Assembly (NCBI RefSeq): GCF_000935355.1
Contig: NZ_JXZC01000010.1
Location: 62,001 to 126,000, forward strand
DNA from: Rossellomorea aquimaris
Lineage (GTDB): Bacteria; Bacillota; Bacilli; Bacillales; Bacillaceae_B
Direction of reading: 5' to 3'
Length of the DNA: 64,000 nucleotides
Shown: positions 10,305-18,748 of the stretch, in pieces
Numbering within the stretch: position 1 is the first letter of the stretch
Layout of the letters: each line of letters starts with the position of its first letter
Position numbers and translations under genes: made by a program
Notes under the pieces: model-generated
What the model saw: the letters and a program-made list of their open reading frames with translations, nothing else
Database searches by the model: none
What the model was told of the DNA's origin: nothing

Positions 10305-10934
10305 TTAAAGCTCTTCCACACTTTGCTTCTGTTCATTTAGCTCATACGTTACATCATACTGCTCTGCAAGAAGCTTCATATCCGAATGATAAGCTTCCAC
10401 CAGGTTGTAGTACTCCTCGATTTTAGCATTGGACTCATTGATCAGGGCTTCATCCTGATTTTCAATCGCCTTTTTTTCGAGAAGGAGTGCATCATAAAAG
10501 GTCTGAGTCGCTATCACGATCCGCTCCGTCATTTCTTCAAGCTCAGGGATCTCCGCCTCAATGCCCTTCGCTTCTTCCAGGGCTTTCCCGTAAGCTGGAA
10601 TGGTGTTGCTGGTCAACTCATTGTAGACGGTTGAATCATCCGTATAGTTGACTCCGGAAACAGAAGCCAGTGACTGGAATGCGACTACTTCGTATTCAGC
10701 CACCTTATAGATATCTTCGTTGATGAATTGGAGGATTGCCTTTTGCTTATCGGCGTCCGTCATCCCTTCACTATCCGGGCCATCATTCATCAGTTCCACC
10801 TTCTCATTATCTTCCTTATCGCTGCCGGTCTCTCCGGCATCCACTTCCTGACCCTTATTAATTGAGATCTGCACTTCCCCACATCCACTTAACAATACCA
10901 CTGTGATCACAGATAACCCTAGAAGCTTCTTCAT
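10305..10934 (-). CDS. Putative lipoprotein of unknown function
   Basis: 209 aa. The first 20 residues form a lipoprotein signal with a lipobox (VVLLSGC, Cys near residue 18), so the product is probably anchored on the outer face of the membrane. After an acidic linker (residues ~30-60, EDNEKVELMNDGPDSEG) the rest looks all-helical, rich in Glu, Ala and Tyr, without Cys or catalytic motifs. I do not recognise the family. It stands alone, between the yuk/ess operon and the Bce module and transcribed in the same direction as yuk, with its own ribosome site (GGAAA..). Co-function with T7SS is possible but unsupported. Confidence 0.75.
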   Translation of the reverse strand: MKKLLGLSVITVVLLSGCGEVQISINKGQEVDAGETGSDKEDNEKVELMNDGPDSEGMTDADKQKAILQFINEDIYKVAEYEVVAFQSLASVSGVNYTDDSTVYNELTSNTIPAYGKALEEAKGIEAEIPELEEMTERIVIATQTFYDALLLEKKAIENQDEALINESNAKIEEYYNLVEAYHSDMKLLAEQYDVTYELNEQKQSVEEL

Positions 10935-11068
10935 GATTTAATTCCTTTCCTACGCAATTTGGAATTGCTTTTAGAGCTTAAATACCCATTTTTTGTTAAA
11001 ATAATCTAAATACTTCTAAATGAAGGATTTTTAGAAAGATTGTTGTTTTTAACATAGAAGCTGCCGGG

Positions 11069-11236
11069 GCTCTGTCAACCAGTTTATGCTGGATGGTGAG
11101 GGGAACTGCTCCGCTTGCAGCTAGCGTTCGGCCGAGCCTCCTCAGCTTAGTCGAACGGGGTCTCGGCACACCCGTACTTCCGCAGGAGTCTGCGCAGTTC
11201 CCCTCACCATCTTTAATGGAATTTTCATGACAGAGC
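11069..11236 (-). repeat. Structured non-coding repeat, copy 1 (inverted orientation)
   Basis: This copy has three nested inverted repeats. The outermost is GCTCTGTCA (11069-11077) with TGACAGAGC (11228-11236). The main stem GGTGAGGGGAACTGC (11095-11109) pairs perfectly with 11194-11208. The inner stem GCCGAG (11131-11136) pairs with CTCGGC (11162-11167). Read on the minus strand it contains GAGACCCC...GAGGAGGCTC, the core shared with the copies at 11372 and 58424. It is distinctly more G+C-rich than its surroundings. A 101-codon frame across it is an artefact. Confidence 0.8.
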
Positions 11237-11371
11237 TTCAAAGTGTGCAATAAAACAATGTAACTAGAAAAAATATTCTCTTTAAAAGGACAATCAATCA
11301 TTACTTACGATAAATGTAGATTGTTTGCTAAAAGACTTTTTTATATTGTTTTTCATCAAGGATACATGCTC

Positions 11372-11513
11372 AGAAAGTTGATTGGAGCGGAAGGTGCTCG
11401 ACTCCTGCGGGAATAGCGGGAAAGTTGAGACCCCGCAGGGCAAAGCCCGAGGAGGCTCAACTCACGCCCCGCGGAAAGCGAGCACCTGGAGCGGAAATCA
11501 ACTAGTACTTTCT
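11372..11513 (+). repeat. Structured non-coding repeat, copy 2
   Basis: The outer arms AGAAAGTTGATT (11372-11383) and AATCAAC..TACTTTCT (11496-11513) are roughly complementary. The middle stem GGTGCTCG (11393-11400) pairs with CGAGCACC (11479-11486). The inner stem GTTGAG (11424-11429) pairs with CTCAAC (11456-11461). It shares GAGACCCC...GAGGAGGCTC and the GCGGAAAGCGAGCA segment with copy 3. It lies 130 bp upstream of bceR and ends about 90 bp before the likely bceR promoter. Confidence 0.85.
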
Positions 11514-11640
11514 GATCTACAATAGCAATAAACTTTACGAAAAGAGCCTCAATAAAACAGTTCCTTTCTTCAGTCATATGGAAAACATATTCAATTTCCT
11601 ATACAATTTATGTAAACAGCAATATTGTGTGGTGACCAAA

Positions 11641-12327
11641 TTGAAACTATTACTAATCGAAGATGACACAACCCTATTTAACGAAATCAAAGAGAGGCTT
11701 TCCCAGTGGTCCTATGACGTATATGGAATCATGGATTTCAATCACGTGATGCAGGAGTTCACCAAAGTGAAACCGGATCTTGTGATCATTGACATCCAAT
11801 TACCCAAATTCGATGGATTTCACTGGTGCCGGATGATCCGTACTCATTCAAATGTGCCGATCCTGTTCCTATCCTCCCGCGATCACCCGACGGATATGGT
11901 CATGTCCATGCAGCTTGGGGCAGACGATTTCATCCAGAAACCCTTTCATTTCGATGTACTGATTGCCAAGGTTCAGGCGACATTGCGGAGGGTGTATAAC
12001 TACAATACAGAGCAGATACGCATCAAGACCTGGTGCGGGGCAACCGTTGATTTTGAACGTAACACCGTATCCAATGAACAGGGGTCCATTGAATTGACAA
12101 AGAATGAAATGTATATATTAAAACTTCTAATAGATCAGAAGAATAAAATCGTCAGCAGGGATGCATTAATGAACAGCCTCTGGGATGACAAACGATTCAT
12201 CAGCGATAACACATTGACCGTCAATGTGAACCGCCTAAGGAAGCGCCTTGAAGAAATAGGACTCGGCCGCTTCATTGAAACGAAGGTCGGGCAGGGGTAT
12301 CTGGCCATTGAAGAGGATTCGCCATGA
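11641..12327 (+). CDS. bceR: BceR-type response regulator
   Basis: OmpR/PhoB-family response regulator of a peptide-antibiotic sensing system. A receiver domain occupies the first ~115 residues (acidic pocket EDD, phospho-acceptor Asp in LVIIDIQLPK, conserved Lys in FIQKPFHFD). A winged-helix DNA-binding domain follows, with NTLTVNVNRLRKRLEE as recognition helix. The start is uncertain: an in-frame ATG at 11578 lacks a ribosome site and a TATACAAT box falls inside that extension. I chose the TTG at 11641, preceded by GGTGA, giving 228 aa and the family N-terminus MKLLLIEDD; GTG at 11629/11632 is the alternative. The end overlaps bceS by four bases. It should bind the inverted repeat before bceA. 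Confidence 0.88.
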   Translation: MKLLLIEDDTTLFNEIKERLSQWSYDVYGIMDFNHVMQEFTKVKPDLVIIDIQLPKFDGFHWCRMIRTHSNVPILFLSSRDHPTDMVMSMQLGADDFIQKPFHFDVLIAKVQATLRRVYNYNTEQIRIKTWCGATVDFERNTVSNEQGSIELTKNEMYILKLLIDQKNKIVSRDALMNSLWDDKRFISDNTLTVNVNRLRKRLEEIGLGRFIETKVGQGYLAIEEDSP

Positions 12328-13328
12328 TCCGTGCATACTTATGGGAACGGAAAGGCTGGATTTTGTTCGTTCTTGGACTCCACCTGTTATGGATCTTTAT
12401 CGCCTATATCGATTCGGCCATCCCGTTACAACCAATCATGTATATGGTCTTTCTGTCGCTGCTCTTTTTCACTGTTTTTGTGTTCATCCGGTATCAGAAG
12501 GAAACCCGATTCTTCCAGCGTCTGAAAGAATGGGATCATAACCTCAACATTACGGGGGTGGATGCACCGGATACTCCATTCCAGGAAATCGTTTCGAATA
12601 GCCTGTCAGAGCAGGCGAACATTTTGAGAAAGACAGCATCTGAGAATCGAATGATGCTCGAACAGGAAAAGGACGACCTTATGTCCTGGATCCATGAAGT
12701 CAAAACCCCGCTGACGGCGATGCATTTGATGATTGAACGTATGAAAGACGAACCTTTAAAGTCTCATTTACAATTTGAGTGGCTGCGCATCCACCTTTTG
12801 TTGGATCAGCAGCTACACCAGAAGCGTATGACTTTTATCGAGAATGATTTATACATTGAGGACACCGATCTCGAGTCTGTCATCTTTAAGGAAATCAAAA
12901 CCTTGCAATCCTGGTGTATTCAGAAGGGGGTCGGATTTGACATTCAACTTGAGGTCACAAACGTGTTGAGCGATGCGAAGTGGCTGGCTTTTATGATCAG
13001 GCAGCTTTTGACCAACGCCGTTAAATACAGCTCTAAAACGGACATTGCCCTATTTAGCGCATTAAAAGATGGTAAAGTGACTCTCACCATTCAAGATTTC
13101 GGCAGGGGAATCGATTCCAGGGACCTGCCTAGGATCTTTGAAAAAGGATTCACTTCGACCACAGACCACAATGATTACGCTTCTACCGGAATGGGATTAT
13201 ATTTAACCAAAAGAGTTTCAGAACCTTTACTGATTTCTATTGATGTTACATCTAAACGAGGCGAAGGGACCCGGGTCACTCTCACCTTTCCCCAGAAGAA
13301 TGATTTCGTCCAACTTACAGGCGTGTGA
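12324..13328 (+). CDS. bceS: BceS-type intramembrane-sensing histidine kinase
   Basis: 334 aa kinase with two closely spaced TM helices (about residues 12-30 and 36-57) and practically no extracellular loop, the layout of Bce-type intramembrane-sensing kinases that read the state of their ABC transporter. The HisKA-like motif is SWIHEVKTPLTAMHLMIERM (phospho-His near residue 130). The HATPase part has LLTNAVKYS, DFGRGI and a TGMGLYL ATP lid. The stop codon lies within the BceR operator for bceAB. It is translationally coupled to bceR (ATGA overlap). Confidence 0.93.
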   Translation: MIRAYLWERKGWILFVLGLHLLWIFIAYIDSAIPLQPIMYMVFLSLLFFTVFVFIRYQKETRFFQRLKEWDHNLNITGVDAPDTPFQEIVSNSLSEQANILRKTASENRMMLEQEKDDLMSWIHEVKTPLTAMHLMIERMKDEPLKSHLQFEWLRIHLLLDQQLHQKRMTFIENDLYIEDTDLESVIFKEIKTLQSWCIQKGVGFDIQLEVTNVLSDAKWLAFMIRQLLTNAVKYSSKTDIALFSALKDGKVTLTIQDFGRGIDSRDLPRIFEKGFTSTTDHNDYASTGMGLYLTKRVSEPLLISIDVTSKRGEGTRVTLTFPQKNDFVQLTGV

Positions 13329-13341
13329 CAAAAATGTCACA
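13324..13341. promoter_or_regulatory. Probable BceR operator upstream of bceAB
   Basis: A perfect 7-bp inverted repeat, TGTGACA-AAAA-TGTCACA, overlaps the bceS stop codon. It fits the known BceR-type binding motif (an inverted repeat with TGACA/TGTCA arms and a 4-nt A/T spacer). A TATAAT box follows at 13393-13398, then AAAGGAG before bceA. The distance suggests an activator site for an inducible bceAB promoter. Confidence 0.8.
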
Positions 13342-13425
13342 TGCTTTTCTGTTTTGTTCGAACAATAAAAGGAAAAGAAACTTCCTGCTTTTTATAATAA
13401 GGGTATCAAATCAAAGGAGTTTTTC

Positions 13426-14190
13426 ATGATGACTATATTAGAAGCAACGAAGCTTCATAAAAGCTACGGCAATAAATTCAATAAGCAGGAAGTCTTGAAG
13501 GGAATCGACCTATCGATCCAAAAAGGAGAATTCGTCAGTATCATGGGGGCGTCGGGTTCCGGAAAAACCACTCTCTTAAACGTCCTTTCCTCCATCGACA
13601 AAGTGAGCGAAGGATCCATTAAAATAGAGAGCAATGAAATGACGATGATGAAAGAAAAGCAGCTGGCCGAGTTTCGCAAAAATCACTTAGGGTTTATCTT
13701 TCAGGAATATAACCTGCTGGACACGTTAACGGTGAAAGAAAATATCCTTCTGCCTTTGTCGATCACAAAGACACCCAAAAAGGAAGCGGATCAAAAATTC
13801 AACGACCTTGCTTCAGAGCTCGGTATCCTTGAACTGAAAGATAAGTATCCGAACGAAATCTCAGGTGGGCAGAAGCAGCGGACATCAGCAGCCCGGGCAT
13901 TCATCCATGAGCCAAGCATCATTTTCGCCGACGAGCCTACGGGTGCTCTCGACTCAAAGTCCGCCTCTGATCTCTTAAATAAGCTTAGTGAGTTAAATCA
14001 AAAGCTGAAAGCGACAATCGTCATGGTGACACATGATCCCGTGGCAGCAAGCTACTGCAGCCGGGTGATTTTCATCAAAGACGGGCAAATTTATACTCAA
14101 TTAAATAAAGGCGAACAGGAAAGACAGCACTTCTTCAAGGACATCATGAAAACCCAAGGGGTGCTCGGCGGGGTGCAGAATGAACATTAA
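13426..14190 (+). CDS. bceA: BceA-type ABC transporter ATP-binding protein
   Basis: 254 aa nucleotide-binding subunit of a MacB/Bce-family transporter. It shows Walker [10 protein letters not shown] (near residue 41), Q-loop FIFQEYNLL, signature ISGGQKQR, Walker [13 protein letters not shown] and the switch His in VMVTHD. The subunit pairs with the permease encoded next (bceB). Together they protect lipid-II-cycle intermediates from peptide antibiotics and also act as the sensor for the BceS kinase. An AAAGGAG ribosome site lies 6 nt from the ATG at 13426; the next codon is also ATG. It overlaps bceB by 11 bases. Confidence 0.95.
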   Translation: MMTILEATKLHKSYGNKFNKQEVLKGIDLSIQKGEFVSIMGASGSGKTTLLNVLSSIDKVSEGSIKIESNEMTMMKEKQLAEFRKNHLGFIFQEYNLLDTLTVKENILLPLSITKTPKKEADQKFNDLASELGILELKDKYPNEISGGQKQRTSAARAFIHEPSIIFADEPTGALDSKSASDLLNKLSELNQKLKATIVMVTHDPVAASYCSRVIFIKDGQIYTQLNKGEQERQHFFKDIMKTQGVLGGVQNEH

Positions 14191-16126
14191 TACCCTTATT
14201 TTCAGAAATCTCAAGAAAAACCTCAAGAATTATTACCTTTATGTATTTGCTCTGATCTTTAGTGTCGCGCTTTACTTCGCCTTTGTGACCCTGCAGTATG
14301 ATCCATCCATGGATGCAACAAAGGGATCCATCAAAGGCGGCGCAGCGGTTCGTGCCGCTTCCGTATTACTTGTTGCAATCGTCTCGATCTTTCTCTTATA
14401 TGCCAACACTCTCTTCATTAAGAGAAGAAGTAAAGAAATTGGTCTATTTCAATTAATAGGAATGACAAAAAATAAAATCTTTCGCATCTTAAGTGTGGAG
14501 AACTTCATTCTTTATTTCGGATCATTGATACTCGGAATCTTGATCGGATTCTCCTTCTCGAAATTGATCATCATGATTTTATTCAAACTAACCGGAGTCG
14601 AGGCAATCGCCACACTCCACTTCTCAAGCCATGCACTTATCCAGACCATCCTTGTTTTCTGTGCGATCTACCTGCTGATCATGCTGATGAACTTTGTCTT
14701 TATTAAAAGGCAAAGTATCTTATCACTGTTCAGGGTACGTTCATCGACGGAAACCAAAGTGAAAAAGATGTCCAGGTTTGAGATCATCATCGGGATCCTC
14801 GGGATGATCCTGATTGCCTCGGGGTACTATGTGTCTTCCAAATTATTTGGCGGGGACTTCACGACCATGCCTCAGCTGTTTGGAGCCATGCTCTTCATCC
14901 TTGGCTCGGTCATAATCGGGACCTACCTGTTTTATAAAGGATCCGTTAGCTTTATTTTTAACGTGATACGAAAGAAGAAAGATGGCTATCTGAATATCAA
15001 CGAAGTCCTGTCCCTTTCATCCATCATGTTCCGGATGAAATCGAACGCTTTATTGCTGACAATCATCACGACGGTGTCGGCACTGGCTATAGCATTATTG
15101 TCCCTGAGCTATATCGGCTATTATTCGGCTGAAAAAACAGCTCAAAATAATGTTCCAACCGATTTTTCATTTACAAATACAGATGACTTCCAGCACTTTA
15201 AAGATGCCCTACTGGACAATGGCATCGAATTCAAGAAGGAAGAAATTGAAGTCATTGAAGTATTGGTCAACCTGAAAGACATTACAGACTCTGAATTTGG
15301 CGAATTGAATGGCTCATTGGATGCCATGCAGAACTCGGTCATCAGCGAGAAAGACGTTGAAGGAGTCGATGTTAAAGAGGACGAAACAGTTTTCACAGGA
15401 TATAGCGACTTACTTCAAAAGGTCATTCCATTGCATGATTCAGGAATGACGGAGCTGAAAGGAAAAACAGAGGTCACCAAGCTCAAGTACTTGGGAATGC
15501 GGGATGACTATCCGATTTCATGGTATTTTACAGCAGGGGGATCACCGGTTGTGATCGTTGATGACAATGTATTCAAACGCTTGAAGAATGATCTAGATCC
15601 TGCAATACAGAAGGAATCCTCCCTCTACATCGGGGTGACGATTGAACAAGATAAAGATATCTTGAAAGCAAATGACCTCTTTCATGAATTAAAACTCGAC
15701 GAAGCATGGGCTAACGATTCACAGTATGATATGAAAGCCGAACAGAAACAAAATATCGGACTCATCATGTTCATCGTCGGGTTCCTGGGTCTCACCTTCC
15801 TGATCACATCCGGATGCATCCTGTACTTTAAGCAAATGGACGAAAGTGAGGATGAGAAACCGAACTATACGATTTTACGAAAACTGGGCTTCACTCAGGG
15901 GGACTTGTTGAGAGGCATTCAAGCCAAGCAGCTCTTCAACTTCGGAATCCCTCTGCTCATCGGTCTGCTGCATAGTTACTTCGCGGTCCAATCCGGTTGG
16001 TTCCTGTTCGGCGCCGAAGTATGGACTCCGATGATCATCGTGATGGGGTTATATACGGTGTTATACTCGATCTTTGGTTTATTATCGGTCCTGTATTATA
16101 AAAAAGTGATAAAAGCATCGCTATAA
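14180..16126 (+). CDS. bceB: BceB-type FtsX-family permease
   Basis: 648 aa permease with about ten TM helices: one at the N-terminus (about 20-38), three before residue 175, two around 200-255, two around 280-325 and the last three after 525. A large extracytoplasmic domain of roughly 200 residues sits between TM7 and TM8 (about 320-520), the part that contacts the drug target and sets specificity in Bce systems. The substrate cannot be read from the sequence; family members handle bacitracin, mersacidin, nisin-like or defensin-like peptides. A strong terminator follows directly. Confidence 0.94.
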   Translation: MNINTLIFRNLKKNLKNYYLYVFALIFSVALYFAFVTLQYDPSMDATKGSIKGGAAVRAASVLLVAIVSIFLLYANTLFIKRRSKEIGLFQLIGMTKNKIFRILSVENFILYFGSLILGILIGFSFSKLIIMILFKLTGVEAIATLHFSSHALIQTILVFCAIYLLIMLMNFVFIKRQSILSLFRVRSSTETKVKKMSRFEIIIGILGMILIASGYYVSSKLFGGDFTTMPQLFGAMLFILGSVIIGTYLFYKGSVSFIFNVIRKKKDGYLNINEVLSLSSIMFRMKSNALLLTIITTVSALAIALLSLSYIGYYSAEKTAQNNVPTDFSFTNTDDFQHFKDALLDNGIEFKKEEIEVIEVLVNLKDITDSEFGELNGSLDAMQNSVISEKDVEGVDVKEDETVFTGYSDLLQKVIPLHDSGMTELKGKTEVTKLKYLGMRDDYPISWYFTAGGSPVVIVDDNVFKRLKNDLDPAIQKESSLYIGVTIEQDKDILKANDLFHELKLDEAWANDSQYDMKAEQKQNIGLIMFIVGFLGLTFLITSGCILYFKQMDESEDEKPNYTILRKLGFTQGDLLRGIQAKQLFNFGIPLLIGLLHSYFAVQSGWFLFGAEVWTPMIIVMGLYTVLYSIFGLLSVLYYKKVIKASL

Positions 16127-16130
16127 TGGA

Positions 16131-16169
16131 AAGAGCCATCCCTTGGTATGACACCGGGATGGCTCTTTT
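16131..16169 (+). terminator. Terminator of bceAB
   Basis: The stem AGAGCCATCCC / GGGATGGCTCT with a 13-nt loop is followed by TTTTATG. It begins 5 bp after the bceB stop codon. Confidence 0.88.
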
Positions 16170-16182
16170 ATGTAGTTCAACG

Positions 16183-16308
16183 TTACTTCCTTTTCTGGCT
16201 TTTCATCTTATTCATCTCAAGCTCGGCAGCATATTCTTCTTGGGATTTCCCCTGTTTGAAGCTTTCAGATTGAATCTTTTTTAGTTTGTTATCATTTTGA
16301 TTTGGCAT
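16183..16308 (-). CDS. Small hydrophilic protein of 41 aa
   Basis: A short frame with a near-ideal ribosome site (AGGAGG, then TGTGGAC before the ATG at 16306-16308). It encodes a highly charged, Lys/Gln/Glu-rich helical peptide (MPNQNDNKLKKIQSESFKQG..., ending MKSQKRK). There is no signal peptide, Cys or TM segment. The composition resembles the small basic spore or stress proteins of Bacillus, but I cannot assign a family. It is convergent with bceB and shares the terminator region. The good ribosome site and codon usage make it a credible gene. Confidence 0.6.
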   Translation of the reverse strand: MPNQNDNKLKKIQSESFKQGKSQEEYAAELEMNKMKSQKRK

Positions 16309-16418
16309 GTCCACACCTCCTGATATTTGGTTATTATGGACATGTCTTTGTTATTTATTCTTTTTGTCGGAATTTTAGAGGAGGTAATTTACATTTTCTC
16401 TAATCATTTGCTGCTCTT

Positions 16419-17120
16419 TTACCATTGTTTCCTAAGTCTTTTTGGCAGACCAAATTGAGGATATACCTGCTTGACCTTTTCGATGTTCTTTTTAATATAG
16501 AAATATTTATGAATGCTTGTAGAGAAGAAAGCCGTAGCCACGGAGAGTAAAGATAAAACCCCTATGATTATTAGTGTTTTCGTAGAATCCACAAAGATAG
16601 ATGATAGAATCAACTGTGCAAATACATAGCCGATACCTGTGGCCGCAGTGATGGGAGATAGGTTTACAATCTTTTCTCCTTTTTGAAGGCGTGAGTACGT
16701 ACCGGAATACAATAAACGGATGTTTATCCAATTTATGATGAGAAGGAGGGATAAAAACATGATTAACCCTATAGACAAAGGCACTACTCCATAAACTTGA
16801 AAATGTACATATATCAATTTTTGTATAACTAAAAAGTACACAAATGTATTAATGACACCGTATACTCCGAAAAAAAGGTAATATGATTTTTCGAATTTAT
16901 ATGGAGCGATAATATACTGAATTGCCCATAAATGAATCAGGATTACCGGAATGATACCATACAAAATAATCAAGGGAACCCTTGGCTCTCCTATGAGGAA
17001 GATCACACCTATGATATCCAGAAATATTAATAAGAAAACGAGTATATTCCCTCTGTTTTCTCGGGGTGATTGTAATTTCAAATAAGACATTGTAATGTCA
17101 TCTATTTTTTCTTGCTTCAA
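16419..17120 (-). CDS. Six-TM membrane protein, candidate LXG-toxin immunity (copy 3)
   Basis: 233 aa with about six TM helices (roughly 26-44, 50-72, 80-103, 112-132, 162-177, 183-202). It is clearly paralogous to the proteins at 18050 and 19230. All three share APYKFEKSYYLFFGVYGV-like and LYSGxYxxLQKG motifs and a C-terminal VYPQFGLPKRLRK-type tail. Position downstream of a T7SS LXG gene and membrane location suggest immunity to a membrane-targeting toxin, as DUF443 proteins do for S. aureus TspA; these sequences do not look like DUF443 itself. It is the last gene of the island and follows a decayed gene fragment. Function is inference. Confidence 0.7.
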   Translation of the reverse strand: MKQEKIDDITMSYLKLQSPRENRGNILVFLLIFLDIIGVIFLIGEPRVPLIILYGIIPVILIHLWAIQYIIAPYKFEKSYYLFFGVYGVINTFVYFLVIQKLIYVHFQVYGVVPLSIGLIMFLSLLLIINWINIRLLYSGTYSRLQKGEKIVNLSPITAATGIGYVFAQLILSSIFVDSTKTLIIIGVLSLLSVATAFFSTSIHKYFYIKKNIEKVKQVYPQFGLPKRLRKQW

Positions 17121-17153
17121 CTAACAATCCCCCTTTAACACCATTATTCAAAT

Positions 17154-17229
17154 TTAATTTTGTTTTTCTAAAAAAGTAACCACTTTTTCAACATCCCTTG
17201 TATAAAGAAGGGCATGAAGCACCCTTCTA
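17154..17229 (-). pseudogene. C-terminal remnant of a paralogue of the 152-aa orphan protein
   Basis: An open stretch of about 25 codons just upstream of six-TM copy 3 reads ..LLYTRDVEKVVTFLEKQN-stop. It aligns with the C-terminus of the protein at 18732-19190 (YYTKDINKVISYIHENKK). There is no start codon or ribosome site, and a TGA lies directly upstream in frame. The simplest reading is that an orphan-plus-membrane-protein pair was duplicated and the first gene of the copy was later lost. Confidence 0.55.
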
Positions 17230-18021
17230 ATTCACTTCTTTTTTCAATTTTACCCTCTCAAAAACTCCTGCTATTTCTTTTACTAACGATTCTCCTGTTG
17301 CCTGACAGGTACTCAACCACTCTATACCGTCTTTACTGACCATTCTTAATGTCCAATTATAGGAGGGGGAGGAGAGGACATGTACACCTTCAATATTCCA
17401 GTCAAGTTCATCCTTGTAGAATATCATTAATCGAGTGGTATGAATTTTCCTTTGTAAGGATCTATTAAACTGCTTTACTAGTAAACTATCAGAATCTAAA
17501 TTGTTATTAATCGCTACCTGGTTCACGTTCATTAAGGTTTGACGTTCACAGTAGAGAAGATAATCACTTGGGATAATATAAAGGGGATCATTTAATCGAA
17601 CAGATCGATCTTCGATACCCATCAGCATCCGGGGAAGAATGATTTGTTTCATTGTATAGTCGGGTGCCGGGTGCTGAATCACCTTATAGCTCATTTCATT
17701 TTCTTTCAGGCATTCAATGACCCGGTCATCACTAAAATAAAAAATACTTTGCTCCTGATGATCTGTTACGATTTCCGCAACCAAATTGCTTCTTGCCAGA
17801 ACCCACACGGCTTCGATAAATTGATCATCGAATTTTAATTCTCCTTGGATATAATCCACCAGCCCCATCTTATTGAGCTTTTTGAACATCTTTTCCCATT
17901 CTTTTTCCAGTTCATCCTCTTGATAATGAGGAAATGGATTTGTTATTCCTATCAGTACTTTCCCGCCTAACATCTTTACCAGTAAATATAAGTCCTTGCT
18001 GGTCACTATCCAATTAGACAA
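17227..18021 (-). CDS. EspG/EsaE-like T7SS chaperone candidate
   Basis: 264 aa soluble protein. The N-terminus (VTSKDLYLLVKMLGG, then EKMFKKLNKMGLVDYIQGEL and an aromatic/acidic FDDQFIEAVWVLARSN) resembles the first domain of EspG-type proteins. In actinobacterial ESX systems these hold secreted substrates before export; in staphylococci EsaE (DUF5081) plays an analogous part for EsaD. The rest is beta-rich with no catalytic motif. It sits inside the LXG island between six-TM copies 2 and 3, which fits a dedicated chaperone for the LXG effector. Family assignment is from pattern recognition only. Confidence 0.6.
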   Translation of the reverse strand: MSNWIVTSKDLYLLVKMLGGKVLIGITNPFPHYQEDELEKEWEKMFKKLNKMGLVDYIQGELKFDDQFIEAVWVLARSNLVAEIVTDHQEQSIFYFSDDRVIECLKENEMSYKVIQHPAPDYTMKQIILPRMLMGIEDRSVRLNDPLYIIPSDYLLYCERQTLMNVNQVAINNNLDSDSLLVKQFNRSLQRKIHTTRLMIFYKDELDWNIEGVHVLSSPSYNWTLRMVSKDGIEWLSTCQATGESLVKEIAGVFERVKLKKEVN

Positions 18022-18049
18022 TTTTAATCCTCCTTTATAAACCTATGTC

Positions 18050-18748
18050 TTAACCGAATTTCCTCGATGTTTTCGGTTTTCCGAAATCAGGATAACTCTT
18101 TATAACTTTTTCGTAGTTTTTTTTGATGAAAATAAAGCGATGGATATAAGTTGATAAATAAGCTGTTACAATGGATATGACCGAGTAAGCTGTGATCATA
18201 GCAATCATATAGGCAGAATCAGTAACCAGATACGACATCAGAAATTGTGCAATAATATATCCAAAACTTGAAGCGGCTACTATTAAAGATACATTAAACT
18301 TTGATTCTCCCTTTTGAAGTTTAATATACGCACCTGAATATAGCATTTTTACGTTAATAATTTGTATTGAAGCCAGTAGCAAAATCATCAATAGTATCCC
18401 AATTACAAAGTAACTGCTACCTTCAACGCCAATATGCCTATATAAGAACTTCTGAATAACCATAAAATACACAAACGTATTTACAATTCCAAAGACACCA
18501 AGGTACAAGTAATAAGACTTTTCAAATTTATAAGGGGCTATTATATAAAAAAGAGCCCAAAGATGGATACATATAATCGGAATAAGAGCGGCCCAGAATA
18601 GAGGGTCAAAAAAGGGAATACTCAGGAGCGGCAATAAGCCTACAAAGTCCATGCAAATTAATAAAAATCCGATGACGTTTCTTCTGTTTTCTCTGGGGAA
18701 CTGCAAATTCTGCAGGTAAAAGGTTGAGACTTCACAATGTTTTTTCAT
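18050..18748 (-). CDS. Six-TM membrane protein, candidate LXG-toxin immunity (copy 2)
   Basis: 232 aa, about six TM helices, paralogous to copies 1 and 3 (IIAPYKFEKSYYLYLGVFG, LYSGAYIKLQKGE, tail SYPDFGKPKTSRK). I chose the ATG at 18748 (MKKHCEVSTFYLQ), preceded by AAAGGA, because it aligns with the paralogues; an in-frame ATG 11 codons upstream lacks a ribosome site. The start lies inside the end of the 152-aa orphan gene (about 17 bp overlap), so the two are translationally coupled. Divergence among the three copies is concentrated in the loop after TM3 and in the tail. Confidence 0.7.
   Translation of the reverse strand: MKKHCEVSTFYLQNLQFPRENRRNVIGFLLICMDFVGLLPLLSIPFFDPLFWAALIPIICIHLWALFYIIAPYKFEKSYYLYLGVFGIVNTFVYFMVIQKFLYRHIGVEGSSYFVIGILLMILLLASIQIINVKMLYSGAYIKLQKGESKFNVSLIVAASSFGYIIAQFLMSYLVTDSAYMIAMITAYSVISIVTAYLSTYIHRFIFIKKNYEKVIKSYPDFGKPKTSRKFG

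Noticed and set aside
10996..11301. 101-codon minus-strand open frame
   Set aside because: It spans the structured repeat copy 1; the frame is explained by the inverted repeats.
11356..11577. 73-codon minus-strand open frame
   Set aside because: It spans repeat copy 2 and lacks a ribosome site.
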